Assembly (NCBI GenBank): GCA_003508835.1
Contig: PUFA01000202.1
Location: 186,001 to 250,000 of the forward strand
DNA length: 64,000 nucleotides
From: Eonycteris spelaea
Taxonomy: Eukaryota; Chordata; Mammalia; Chiroptera; Pteropodidae
Direction of reading: 5' to 3'
The position numbers and the translations under genes are program-made. A model generated the notes under the pieces. The model saw only the letters and a program-made list of their open reading frames with translations. It had not been told where the DNA came from and searched no databases. Of this stretch, positions 24,178-36,700 are shown piece after piece; position 1 is the first letter of the stretch; each line of letters begins with the position of its first letter.

Positions 24178-26640
24178 CTTTTTTTTTTTATTCTTTTACC
24201 CCATCCAGCCATCCCCACTGCCCTTTGGTAAACACCAGCTTGTTCTCTGTATTTATGGTTGTTTCTGTTTTGTTTTGTTTTTTAATTTGTTTTGGGTCTT
24301 TTTAGATTCCTCTAAATCATACGGTGTTTGTGTTTCTCTGTCTGACTTATTCACTTGCCGTAATATCCCCTAGAGCCATCCTCGCTGTTACAAATGGCAA
24401 GATTTCATTCTTTTTGATTGCTGAGTAATATTCCATTATGCATGTATGTACCACTTCTTCTTTATCCATTCATCTATCAATGGACTCCTGAGTCACTGCT
24501 ATATCTTGGCTATTGTAATAATGCTGCAGTGAACAGAAAGATGCATATAGCTTTTAGAAATACTGTTTTTGTTTTCTTCGGCCAGATATCCAAACGTGGT
24601 ACTGCTGGGCCATTGGCATTGATACTTTTAATTTTTTTGAATAATCATCATAATGTTTTCCATAGTGGCTGTACCAATTTACAATCCCACCAATAGTGCA
24701 TGAAGCTTCTCTCTTCTCCACAACCTTGCCAACACTTGTTCGTTGATGTTTTGATGACAGCCATTCTGACTGGTGTGAGGGGTTATCTCACTGCAGTTTT
24801 GATTTGCATTTCTCTGAGATAAGTGATGCCAAGCACCTTTCCACCTGCATGTCCTCTTTGGAGAAATGTCTGTTCAGGTCCTCTGTCCATATTTTTCCTT
24901 GTATCATTTGTTTTGGCGTTAAGTTATATGAGTCCTTATATATTTTGGATGTTACACCCTATCAGATAAATAATTGGCAAATATCTTCTCCCATTCAGTA
25001 AGTTGCTTTTTCATTTTCTCTCTACACAAAAACTTTTAGTCTGAGGTAGTCCTAGTTGTTTATCTCTGCTTCTATTTCCCTTGCCTGAGGAGACGTATTC
25101 AAGAAATATTGCCAAGACTGATATCAGTCTCTTATCGATCAAATGTGTTGCATGTATTCTCCGCTCTGTGGATTTTCTGTCTTTCATACGGTCTTTAAAA
25201 GAACAGGCATTCCTACTTTTAATGCAACCCAATTTATCGAGCTTTTGCTTTCTGACTAATACTTTTGAGTTCTATGTAAAAAGTATTTCCTTACCCAAGG
25301 CCTTGAAGATATTCTCCTGTGTTATCTGCTTTTACTTTTACGTGTAAAATCCAGCTGAGAACTAATTTGTTTTTTCCGTATGGGAATCTAATTAACCCAG
25401 CACCATGTATTCAAAAAAAAAAAAAAAAACTATCCTCCCCCCACGGAATTGAACCACCTCCTTTGTCACAAATCAGATGTCCATAGTGATGCAGGTCTGA
25501 TTTGGGACTATGGCTTTTACGTACCCATTGTATCAACCTTCCGCTCTCTTTTTTATGGCGTGCTTTGACATCCGTGTGTTCAAACTTTATCTTCTTCAAG
25601 GTTATCTGGGTTAATCGTGACCTTCTCTATTTTTGTATGAATTTTAGAGATTGCCTTATCATTCTTTCTTTTTAAAAACTTCATGGGTTCTGAGTGGATT
25701 TTTTTTTTTTTGCATCTATAAATGAATTTGGGGAGATGCGACATCTTAACAATACTGAGACTTTCAACTCATGAACAAATCATAGTCTTCCATTGATTTA
25801 AATCTTTTTTAATTAATCTCAATAACATCTATAATTTTCGAGTACAGACCTTTCATGTCTTTCGTTAGATTTATTCCTAAGAATGTCTCAATTTTTTGTG
25901 CTTCTGTAAATACCACTATTTCTTACTTCATGTTCTAATTGTTTATTGCTTTTGTATAGAAATACAATTGATTTTGTGTGTCTATTTTACATGCGGCAAC
26001 ACTGTTCATTTTAGTTTAGTTTAGTGGTACATCTTTTTGGATTTCCACATACAAAAATCATCATTCTGTGAGTAACGACAGTTTTGTTATTTTATTTCCA
26101 ACTATTCCATTTTAAATTCTTTTGCTTGACTTGTTGCTCTGGCCAGTGTTGAATAGGATGACAGTAGGTGTACTGGTGTCATTCCCAAACTCAGGGAGGA
26201 AACCTTTCAACATTTCAGGTTTAAGTACGATGTTTGCTGTAACATTTTCTTAGATATAATTAATATCCTTTACAGCAAGTCTACTGGTGATTGGTTCTGT
26301 TTCGATCAACTTGAAAATATCTTTACTAAAGCTTTCTTTTCGATAGATGCTTTTACTGGGCATAGAATTCTGGGGTAGAACTTAATATTCCTTCAAAAAG
26401 ATGAATGTAACATTTTGCTGTCTTCTGGCTGCCATGGTTTCTTTTGAAAAGTCAGCCGTCAGTCTTATTGTTGCTCCTCTCACGAGAATATGTGTTTCTC
26501 CACCTGCTCTTAAGATTTCTTCATTGCCTTAAGTGTCCAACAATTTTTTATTAAGTATGAGGTATGGTTTTCTTTTATAGATCCGCTTGGAGTTTATAAT
26601 ACATTTTGAATCGGTGGCTGGATAACTATCGGTTTTAGAA
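24178..26640 (-). mobile_element. L1 LINE fragments, antisense, in filaggrin intron 1
   Basis: Begins at a T run (24,178-24,189), the reversed A tail. Then come 'gctgagtaatattccattatgc', 'ttatccattcatctatcaatgg', 'ggctattgtaataatgctgcag', 'ccatagtggctgtaccaatttac' and 'ttctccacaaccttgccaacac'. The ORF2 region follows to about 26,275. A second antisense L1/HAL1-like piece covers about 26,280-26,640 ('tgccttctggctgccatgg', 'gaaaagtcagccgtcag'). No frame is intact. Confidence 0.8.
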
Positions 26641-26754
26641 AATCTCAGTGATTTAAAAATCTCCCCAAATACTGTATTTCACTTCCTAGCTGAATGCAAG
26701 ACTCAAAAATGGTCACAAGCTTCACAGCATACTGATAACTACACGTGTGCACAC

Positions 26755-26778
26755 GCACGCACACACACACACACACAG
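26755..26778. repeat. (CA)n microsatellite
   Basis: Short CA tract with a CG-containing start. Confidence 0.85.
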
Positions 26779-26869
26779 ATTTCTAGCTCCTGTCAAAGAA
26801 AGATTGTTCTGAAAAACCTTATGAGCCAATACACAAAGTGATCTTTTAAAAACTGAATCATATTAGATC

Positions 26870-27710
26870 ATTCTCTTACACAAAAATCATCTTCCCATCA
26901 CAACTGAAATCAAACACATCTATGTAACCCTATTTAGAAGTTCTTCATCATCAGGCCCTCTGTATGCCTGTATGCTTAACCTGCATCACCCCAGATTTGG
27001 CCACATTTTCTGGAGTTGGCCTCTCTTCTACGTTGCTAACATGCCAAGCTGATTCCCACACTGAGAACACTGTGTTATTCCCTTTATCACAAAATTCTGC
27101 AACTAATTAGTTCCTCCTTATTTTTATTTAATAATAGGTTCTTTCTTTTTTTAAACTCAACTGTCCCCTTTACCACAAAACTCTGGTCAGTATAAAATAC
27201 CTCCAAAACTTTATAAAGCACCATGTTTAATTGTGTGTGCGTGCATATATATATTATATATATAATATATAATCACGCACACACACACACACACACATAT
27301 ATATATGCACGCACACACACACACACACACATATATATGCACGCACACACACACACATATAAACACCACACTATATATATATATATACACACATACATAT
27401 ATAAAGTAATAGCATTAATTACTTTAATTATATATATATACAATTATCTTAATTGTATATATAATTGTGTATATGTAATTATTTAATTGTATATATAATT
27501 GTATATATATTTTAGTTGTATATATAAATGTATATATATACACACACACATATATATCACATCTTGATATCTAATTGTTTCATTCATTGTGGGTCTATTG
27601 TCTTCATAAGAGTAGGCACCTCATTTATCTTGTTCACTACTATAATACCAGAGATCAAAAGGTGCTCACCCTGTAGTAGTGTGTTGAGTATTTGGTAAAT
27701 AAATTAAAGT
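26870..27710 (+). mobile_element. L2 3' end split by a microsatellite
   Basis: Sense L2 text before (26,870-27,225: 'catgccaagctgattccc', 'gcaactaattagttcc') and after (27,565-27,710: 'gtgggtctattgtcttcataagagtaggc', 'atttatcttgttcactac', 'gagtatttggtaaataaatt') an expanded AT/CA tract. The tract probably grew inside the element. Confidence 0.6.
27232..27560. repeat. Compound (TA)n/(CA)n microsatellite, about 330 bp
   Basis: Alternating blocks of TA, CACG and CA units, including self-complementary AT palindromes ('tatatatataatatata', 'aattgtatatataatt'). Lies in filaggrin intron 1. Confidence 0.95.
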
Positions 27711-27845
27711 GAAAAGGAATGAGTGTAGAAGTCAATGGGAAAGTCATGACTGAAGTGTCAATGTAAAAGTCATCAGATGGCTGGTATCCAATGACATCGC
27801 CCAGGAAAAGTGATAATAGTAAAAAAGAAATTAAAATTAAAAAAG

Positions 27846-27854
27846 AGAGAGAGA

Positions 27855-27895
<41 letters not shown>

Positions 27896-27932
27896 AGAAA
27901 GAAAGAAAGAAAGAAAGAAAGAAGAAAAGAAA
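27846..27932. repeat. (GA)n/(GAAA)n microsatellite
   Basis: GA units followed by about 18 GAAA units with two GAA interruptions. A pure purine strand, so potentially triplex-forming. Confidence 0.95.
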
Positions 27933-28049
27933 GTCAAGAACACAACCATGGGGCTTTCCAACCTTTTAAGACTGGCCAGAAGATCAGAGGTGAGCAAAAA
28001 CACTGAGGAAGAGCAGCAGTAAGTAAAAGGGTTCTCAGGAGAACGCAGG

Positions 28050-28689
28050 GTCACGAGACCCACAATGCGAAAGATCCCGCACAGGAGGGAGTGGTTCTTT
28101 GCACCAGGAGCTCTGGTAAGAGGAGGAGAAAGAGAAACTGACCACCGTTTTCAGCCACTTGGAGAACATAGGTGATCTGATGCAAATCCGTTTCAGCAAA
28201 GTTTTAAAGACACAAGAGAAACAGGTGAAGAGACGTGGGTGGCAAACGTTTTAAGAGATAAAACACAGAATGCTCTTCGAAGAAACTTTGCTGCAAAAAG
28301 CGGCAGGAATTAGCACGGTAGATGGAGGGGGCTTACTGGTAACATGCGGCATTGGCCAAGGGGAGGTTTTTAAGATGGGACATATTCTATTGCATTTTTG
28401 TAATGATCGCAATAAATTACTAGAAAAGGCATAATAAGTCTAGAGGAGGGAAGAGTGACCAATTTCAAGCATAGTTGAAAGTACACCCAATAAATATGTT
28501 GCCGGATCAGATGGGGCATGAAAAAAGAAGAACCAGGTCTAATCCCCGGTTGGTGCCCAAGCGACCAGAGGATGGGTGACCGGAGAGGGGAGGCGTGGGC
28601 ACAGTGGTTGAAAGGCGAGACTTCTGTTGCGATCATATTCGTCTAAAATCCATTAGGCCAAAGCAGGAAGGTGGACAGGCACAACATAC
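28050..28689. other. FLG: Filaggrin intron 1, unassigned
   Basis: Probably an extension of the L2-like antisense remnant that follows; nothing else recognised. Confidence 0.35.
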
Positions 28690-29570
28690 ACACCCAAGCT
28701 TAAGAGAAGTCTGTGGCGGAGTTATAAAACCTGGGAGCTGTCGACCTATAGGGAGGATTTAAGTGGTAGGGTTTAGCTGCGATCCCTCAAGAGAGTACGA
28801 AGAAAAAAGCTGAGGAGTGGATCTTGGTGCATTAACATTGGATACCAAAGAGGGGACTAAGAGAAGGTGGCAGTGAGGCTGGAGAACAAGGAGGAGAGTG
28901 AGGATGTCAGAGGGAGGACGTGGCTGGCTGCACCAAATGCTGCGGACACGTCAAGCAAAGTGTCAAATGAAAATGTACAGCTGGATTTGGCAAGATGAAG
29001 GACCGTTTGTATCTTCGTGAGAGTTTTATTGGATTTTGAAGAGAGAAAGATAATTTAAGTCAAAGAAAATCAAAAGAGAAGAAAGAAAAAATAGGCATAT
29101 CGTTCCAGGGTTTTGTTATAAAAGAGAAGAGAGAAATCAGATGGTACCCGAAGGGACACAGGTGAAATGCAGAAAAGGGACTGTCAGAGAGGAGACGTTT
29201 TGGCGTGACTATCTGCTAGAGGGAATATCCAGCAGAGAAAGAGAAACTGGTGATGGAGAAAGTACTTGAGTCGGGGAGAGAGAGCAGGGACCAGTGCGGA
29301 AGCGGAGGGCAGAAGCACACTTCATTCCGCACACAGCAGCGAATGTGGAGGTCTGGATACCAATGCAGTAGTCGGAGATCAGATATTGGGAAATGAGGGA
29401 AGTCTTTTTCATTGGCTTCCAGTGAAATAAAAGAAGTCAAGGGCATCTTGTGAGATAAAGCTAAGAGAGAAGCAGTCGGAGCTTTTTCAAGTGCGTGTAA
29501 GAAAGAGGCGGGCTGAAGACAATCTTTACACTCTGCCTTTAACCAGCAAGTCTGGTCCATTTTACAAGTA
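28690..29570 (-). mobile_element. Ancient L2-like LINE remnant, antisense
   Basis: Text such as 'caccaaatgctgcggacacgtcaag', 'gagagaaagagaaactggtgatgg', 'agtacttgagtcggggag' and 'gggaccagtgcggaagcggaggg' follows the order of a mammal-wide repeat I associate with reversed L2. The family name is tentative. Confidence 0.45.
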
Positions 29571-30608
29571 TTGCGATTAATGAGAAAATTATATGTAATC
29601 TACCACTGTTTCATTTTGTACTTTCTCTTTGCCCTGTCTTTTCTGTGCTTTTCTTTTTTCCTGTCTTCTGTCAAATGGATGAAGTTTTTTATTCCCCTTT
29701 GTCCTCCGTAATGGTTTAGAAATTATAAATTATATTTTGTTAATTATGACCCATTGACTTATTGAAATACGTGTTTCACCATGTCAAGATTTAATCAATA
29801 CCAATCTTCTCTTAACCAATAATCCAAGGCCCATAAAGGCTTTAGCTCTCATTTCTATCATCGTCTTTCACATTACTGGTAACTACAGGGTTTTAACTTT
29901 GCCTGGTTTTCTAACTCCTAACGTATTGGTTATTATCTTTTCCTTACAAATAAATGTTTGTTTAGATTAATGGACATGCTTAGCAATTTTCTGTTCATCA
30001 ATGAGATAAACTGAACATCTCTCATATGCTAATCCCTTAAGTGGCAAAATGAAAACCAGTCAACAGAAATAATTTTATAATATTGAAAAATTACTGAACT
30101 TATCCTATCTAATTAATAGTACTGGATTCATCATGAATTGTTGGTGGGGGAAGGGGGCACACAAGTCAATTGAGTGAATATCCATTGAGAATCTTGGTCA
30201 TTTGGCTTTTAGAAAATTGTCCCTAAATGCACTGATCACTTAGCCAATTTGCTTTTAGAAAACTAATTTTAAGCAAATTGGTATGAGTACACTTTCCTGC
30301 TTCAGACCAGCGGGCCTTTCTAAAATTCTGCTATGGACAGCGGCCAGACCGGCCGGAAGGATTGCCTGATCTAGAATACATGAGGGTCTCCTAAGCTTAT
30401 CTAAATCCAGGCCAAGAAATAAGTAGTTTTAATCATTCAGTCAAGCTCTGTGTAGATTTTCAGTGGGTAGCTGGTAAAAAAAAAACCAAAAAAACAAAAA
30501 AAAAACTTTGAAGACGTAGTTTTAAAAATGTGGACATTCACAATAAGAATTGATATTTCCTAGAAAAAAATACAAGAAAAAAAAGACATTTTTATTTCTT
30601 CTTTCTAG
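29571..30608 (+). other. FLG: Filaggrin intron 1, 3' end
   Basis: AT-rich intronic sequence ending in a good acceptor (pyrimidine-rich 'tatttcttctttctag', AG at 30,607-30,608). An A-rich tract with C interruptions lies at 30,477-30,506. Nothing else seen. Confidence 0.6.
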
Positions 30609-30770
30609 GTTCACCTAGATTTCCACGAAAAGATGTCTACTCTTGTGGAGAACATCCTTGGCATCATTGACAGATTCCACCAATATGCGAAAACAGATGA
30701 GGAGACCGAGACACTGAGCAAAGATGAGCTGAAGGAACTTCTGGAGATGGAGTTTCGCCCTATCCTTAAG
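30609..30770 (+). other. FLG: Filaggrin exon 2 (start codon, EF-hand 1)
   Basis: Exon bounded by acceptor TTTCTAG|GTTC and donor CTTAAG|GTAAGG. The 24-nt UTR is followed by ATG at 30,633 in 'AAAAGATGT'. It encodes 46 residues starting [15 protein letters not shown], with the S100-type first EF-hand ([20 protein letters not shown]) and ending in FRPILK. The splice phase is 0, as in the other SFTP genes. Confidence 0.95.
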
Positions 30771-33700
30771 GTAAGGGGCGTCTGCCTCGAGGAGTCAGGC
30801 ACATAGCATGTTGGATTGGCATTAAGCATCTCACCAAGGATTCCTGTGGATTTTTGTGAATAGTATCTTTTGAAATAGAAACAGACGGGAATCTTATTTT
30901 AAAACAGACACAAATTTGTTTTTCATCCTTTTAAACCCTTATAGCTACTATATATACTCATGAGTGTGTGTACCACAGACATAATACATACACACACACA
31001 GTGTGAAGAAACAATGTGAATATTTACTAACAAAAAAATGAAAGCCAATTAGTCATAATATCATTACTACATCAAGAACATTTTTAAAAATTCAATATGA
31101 ATTTTATAAAATATTACTATTTGAAGTAGAAAAAAGAGGCACTTGGCCATCCGATCTTTTTCATGTCATCATACATATTTCAGATTCCTTTCTTTTATTA
31201 CAGTACCTATAGTTTTCTGCTGACTTGGGATAAGCTAAATAATCTTAAAGAAATAACACCAGATTTGGTTCCAATTTTAGGCACCAACAATTCACATTTC
31301 CTAAGTTGACTTTGGATGACGTAATTGACCGAGCCGGTTAACACACTCTCTGTCTCTGTGCCTCCTCTGTACAGAACCCGGATGACCCGTACACGGCTGA
31401 CATCTTCATGGACATGCTTGATGTAGACCGCAACAAGAAAATAGACTTTGCAGAGTTTCTCCTTATGGTATTCAAGTTGGCTCAAGTATACTATGAGTCA
31501 GGCAGGAGAAAGACTTCCAAAGCATTGAGACAAAAGCAGAAGAAGGGACACCCGAAAAACCATGTGGAACATGACCGAGAAGAGGAAGAGCAAGAGGGAA
31601 GAAAAAGAAGATCCAGTCAATCCAAAACTGATGGAAACAGAAAGAAATCAAGATCCAGGAGCCCAAGAGGAAGAGGCGGAAGGAGGCATGGGTCTCGTTC
31701 TGAAGGACAAGAAGGAAGAAGGGATGAGTGTCCGTGTGGACACAGAGACAGACATGAGAAGCAACATCGTCATAAGGCAAGTGGAGAAAAGAAAAGCAGG
31801 TCACCTCCTTATGAAGCACAAGGAAGACAGCAAAAGTCGAAGGGTGGCCCAACGGCGGAAAACAGAGGCGAAGATGATGAATTTGATTATGAAATTACAG
31901 AACAGCTGTGTGTGACATGGAATGAATCACAAAATAATGGCTCACATGGTGCATATGTAAACAACATATCTCCTGAAACCAACAATCTGATTAAGGACGA
32001 CCTACCACCATACTTTGAAGGCAGAAACGGACGGCTCGCTGACAGGCAGGCCAGCGATAGCGAAGGCCGGTCAGGGGATTCAGGCAGACGATCTGACCAA
32101 ACACATTCAAGGTCTGAGTACAATTCAGGGACTGAGAGAGGGTCTAACCATGGACAAGCGGAGAGGCATTATGAACAGGGAAACGATCAGAGGCAGTCGG
32201 AATATGACGATGCCCAGTCACAATATAACAGTACGCACGGCCAAGGAAGACACCACGAACAGGCAGGAGACAGCTCTAGACACACAGAATCTCGTGAGTA
32301 CCGGGAGACCTATGGTGGAAGCTCAGAATACTCCCATGGAGAGTACAGATCAAGCACAGACGGAAGACAAGGATCCGGCCACCAGGACCAGGCAGGAGAC
32401 AGCTCTAGACACTCAGGCTCTCACCAGGGACAGGGGGCCTATGGTGGACGCTCTGGGTCCTCCCACAGTCAACATGGATCCAGTACTGGACGACGACAAG
32501 GATCCGGCCACCAGGACCAGGCAGGAGACAGCTCTAGACACTCAGGCTCTCACCAGGGCCAGGGGGCCTACGGTGGACGCTCTGAGTCCTCCCACGGTCA
32601 ACATGGATCCAGTACTGGACGACGACAAGGATCCGGCCACCAGGACCAGGCAGGAGACAGCTCTAGACACTCAGGCTCTCACCAGGGACAGGGGGCCTAC
32701 GGTGGACGCTCTGAGTCCTCCCATGGTCAATATGCATCCAGTACTGGAGGACGACAAGGATCCGGCCACCAGGGCCAGGCAGGAGACAGCACTACATACT
32801 CTAGGACACAAAGCGGACACACAGCCTCCCAGAGTCATGCTGATTCTTCCCAAGGTCGATCAGGATCCAGAAGTAACAGCACTCACAGGTCTAGCCAGGC
32901 ACAGTCAGGGGACAGCTCTCGTCACTCAGGGTCTGGGCGCGGACAGTCCGGATCTGGATCGCAGAGCAGCCGAGGCCGAGGGTCCAGTGCAAATCAGGAC
33001 AGTGATAGCGAAGGACATTCGGAATATTCAGGCACACAATCTGAGTCTAGTTCCAGAAGCCACCATGGTTACAGCTATGGTCAGTCAGGAGACAGCTCTA
33101 GACACGCAGGCTCCCACCAGGGCCAGGGGGCCTACGGTGGACGCTCTGAGTCCTCCCACAGTCAACATGGATCCAGTACTGGACGACGACAAGGATCCGG
33201 CCACCAGGACCAGGCAGGAGACAGCTCTAGACACTCAGGCTCTCACCAGGGACAGGGGGCCTACGGTGGACGCTCTGAGTCCTCCCACGGTCAACATGGA
33301 TCCAGTACTGGACGACGACAAGGATCCGGCCACCAGGACCAGGCAGGAGACAGCTCTGCACACTCTAGGACACAAAGCGGACACACCGGCTCCCAGAGTC
33401 ATGCTGATTCTTCCCAAGGTCGATCAGGATCCAGAAGTAACAGCACTCACAGGTCTAGCCAGGCACAGTCAGGGGACAGCTCTCGTCACTCAGGGTCTGG
33501 GCGCGGACAGTCCGGATCTGGATCGCAGAGCAGCCGAGGCCGAGGGTCCAGTGCAAATCAGGACAGTGATAGCGAAGGACATTCGGAATATTCAGGCACA
33601 CAATCTGAGTCTAGTTCCAGAAGCCACCATGGTTACAGCTATGGTCAGTCAGGAGACAGCTCTAGACACGCAGGCTCCCACCAGGGCCAGGGGCCTACGG

Positions 33701-36700
33701 TGGACGCTCTGAGTCCTCCCACAGTCAACATGGATCCAGTACTGGACGACGACAAGGATCCGGCCACCAGGACCAGGCAGGAGACAGCTCTAGACACTCA
33801 GGCTCTCACCAGGGACAGGGGGCCTACGGTGGACGCTCTGAGTCCTCCCACGGTCAACATGGATCCAGTACTGGACGACGACAAGGATCCGGCCACCAGG
33901 ACCAGGCAGGAGACAGCTCTGCACACTCTAGGACACAAAGCGGACACACCGGCTCCCAGAGTCATGCTGATTCTTCCCAAGGTCGATCAGGATCCAGAAG
34001 TAACAGCACTCACAGGTCTAGCCAGGCACAGTCAGGGGACAGCTCTCGTCACTCAGGGTCTGGGCGCGGACAGTCCGGATCTGGATCGCAGAGCAGCCGA
34101 GGCCGAGGGTCCAGTGCAAATCAGGACAGTGATAGCGAAGGACATTCGGAATATTCAGGCACACAATCTGAGTCTAGTTCCAGAAGCCACCATGGTTATA
34201 GCTATGGTCAGTCAGGAGACAGCTCTAGACACGGAGGCTCTCACCAGGGCCAGGGGGCCTACGGTGGACGCTCTGAGTCCTCCCACAGTCAACATGGATC
34301 CAGTACTGGACGACGACAAGGATCCGGCCACCAGGGCCAGGCAGGAGACAGCTCTACACACTCTAGGACACAAAGCGGACACACCGGCTCCCAGAGTCAT
34401 GCTGATTCTTCCCAAGGTCAATCAGGATCCAGAAGTAACAGCACTCACAGGTCTAGCCAGGCACAGTCAGGGGACAGCTCTCGTCACTCAGGGTCTGGGC
34501 GCGGACAGTCCGGATCTGGATCGCAGACCAGCAGAGGCCGAGGGTCCAGTACGAATCAGGACAGTGATAGTGAAGGACATTCGGAATATTCAGGCTCACA
34601 ATCTGAGTCTAATTCCGGAAGCCACCGTGGTTATGGCTATGGTCAGTCAGGAGACAGCTCTAGACAGTCAGGCTCTCACCAGGGACAGGGGGCCTACGGT
34701 GGACGCTCTGAGTCCTCCCACGGTCAACATGGATCCAGTACTGGACGACGACAAGGATCCGGCCACCAGGACCAGGCAGGAGACAGCTCTAGACACTCAG
34801 GCTCTCACCAGGGCCAGGGGGCCTACGGTGGACGCTCTGAGTCCTCCCACGGTCAACATGGATCCAGTACTGGACGACGACAAGGATCCGGCCACCAGGG
34901 CCAGGCAGGAGACAGCTCTACACACTCTAGGACACAAAGCGGACACACCGGCTCCCAGAGTCATGCTGATTCTTCCCAAGGTCGATCAGGATCCAGAAGT
35001 AACAGCACTCACAGGTCTAGCCAGGCACAGTCAGGGGACAGCTCTCGTCACTCAGGGTCTGGGCGCGGACAGTCCGGATCTGGATCGCAGACCAGCAGAG
35101 GCCGAGGGTCCAGCACGAATCAGGACAGTGATAGCGAAGGACATTCGGAATATTCAGGCACACAATCTGAGTCTAGTTCCGGAAGCCACCATGGTTATGG
35201 CTATGGTCAGTCAGGAGACAGCTCTAGACACGCAGGCTCCCACCAGGGCCAGGGGGCCTACGGTGGGCGCTCTGAGTCCTCCCACAGTCAACAGGGATCC
35301 AGTACTGGACGACGACAAGGATCCGGCCACCAGGACCAGGCAGGAGACAGCTCTAGACACTCAGGCTCTCACCAGGGCCAGGCGGCCTACGGTGGACGCT
35401 CTGAGTCCTCCCACGGTCAACATGGATCCAGTACTGGACGACGACAAGGATCCGGCCACCAGGACCAGGCAGGAGACAGCTCTAGACACTCAAGCTCTCA
35501 CCAGGGACAGGGGGCCTACGGTGGACGCTCTGAGTCCTCCCACGGTCAACATGGATCCAGTACTGGACGACGACAAGGATCCGGCCACCAGGGCCAGGCA
35601 GGAGACAGCTCTGCACACTCTAGGACACAAAGCGGACACACCGGCTCCCAGAGTCATGCTGATTCTTCCAAGGTCGATCAGGATCCAGAAGTAACAGCAC
35701 TCACAGGTCTAGCCAGGCACAGTCAGGGGACAGCTCTCGTCACTCAGGGTCTGGGCGCGGACAGTCCGGATCTGGATCGCAGAGCAGCCGAGGCCGAGGG
35801 TCCAGTGCAAATCAGGACAGTGATAGCGAAGGACATTCGGAATATTCAGGCACACAATCTGAGTCTAGTTCCGGAAGCCACCGTGGTTATGGCTATGGTC
35901 AGTCAGGAGACAGCTCTAGACACGCAGGCTCCCACCAGGGCCAGGGGGCCTACAGTGGACGCTCTGAGTCCTCCCAGTCAACATGGATCCAGTACTGGAC
36001 GACGACAAGGATCCGGCCACCAGGACCAGGCAGGAGACAGCTCTAGACACTCAGGCTCTCACCAGGGCCAGGGGGCCTACGGTGGACGCTCTGAGTCCTC
36101 CCACAATCAACATGGATCCAGTACTGGACGACGACAAGGATCCGGCCACCAGGACCAGGCAGGAGACAGCTCTAGACACTCAGGCTCTCACCAGGGCCAG
36201 GGCGCCTACGGTGGACGCTCTGAGTCCTCCCACGGTCAACATGGATCCAGTACTGGACGACGACAAGGATCCGGCCACCAGGGCCATGCAGGAGACAGCC
36301 GTAGACACTCAGGCTCTCACCAGGGCCAAGGGGCCTACGGTGGACGCTCTGAATCCTCCCACGGTCAACATGGATCCAGTACTGGACGACGACAAGGATC
36401 CGGCCACCAGGACCAGGCAGGAGACAGCTCTAGACACTCAGGCTCTCACCAGGGCCAGGGGGCCTACGGTGGACGCTCTGAGTCCTCCCACGGTCAACAT
36501 GGATCCAGTACTGGACGACGACAAGGATCCGGCCACCAGGGCCAGGCAGGAGACAGCTCTGCACACTCTAGGACACAAAGCGGACACACCGGCTCCCAGA
36601 GTCATGCTGATTCTTCCCAAGGTCGATCAGGATCCAGAAGTAACAGCACTCACAGGTCTAGCCAGGCACAGTCAGGGGACAGCTCTCGTCACTCAGGGTC

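Noticed and set aside
27223..27486. 87-codon open frame rich in His/Thr/Ile/Tyr
   Set aside because: Translation of the CA/TA microsatellite.
32015..33712. Long open frame (565 codons) overlapping the first filaggrin repeats
   Set aside because: It is the shifted frame of the same repeats ([16 protein letters not shown] type); the Ser/Gly/His-rich frame that continues from the EF-hand domain is the real one.
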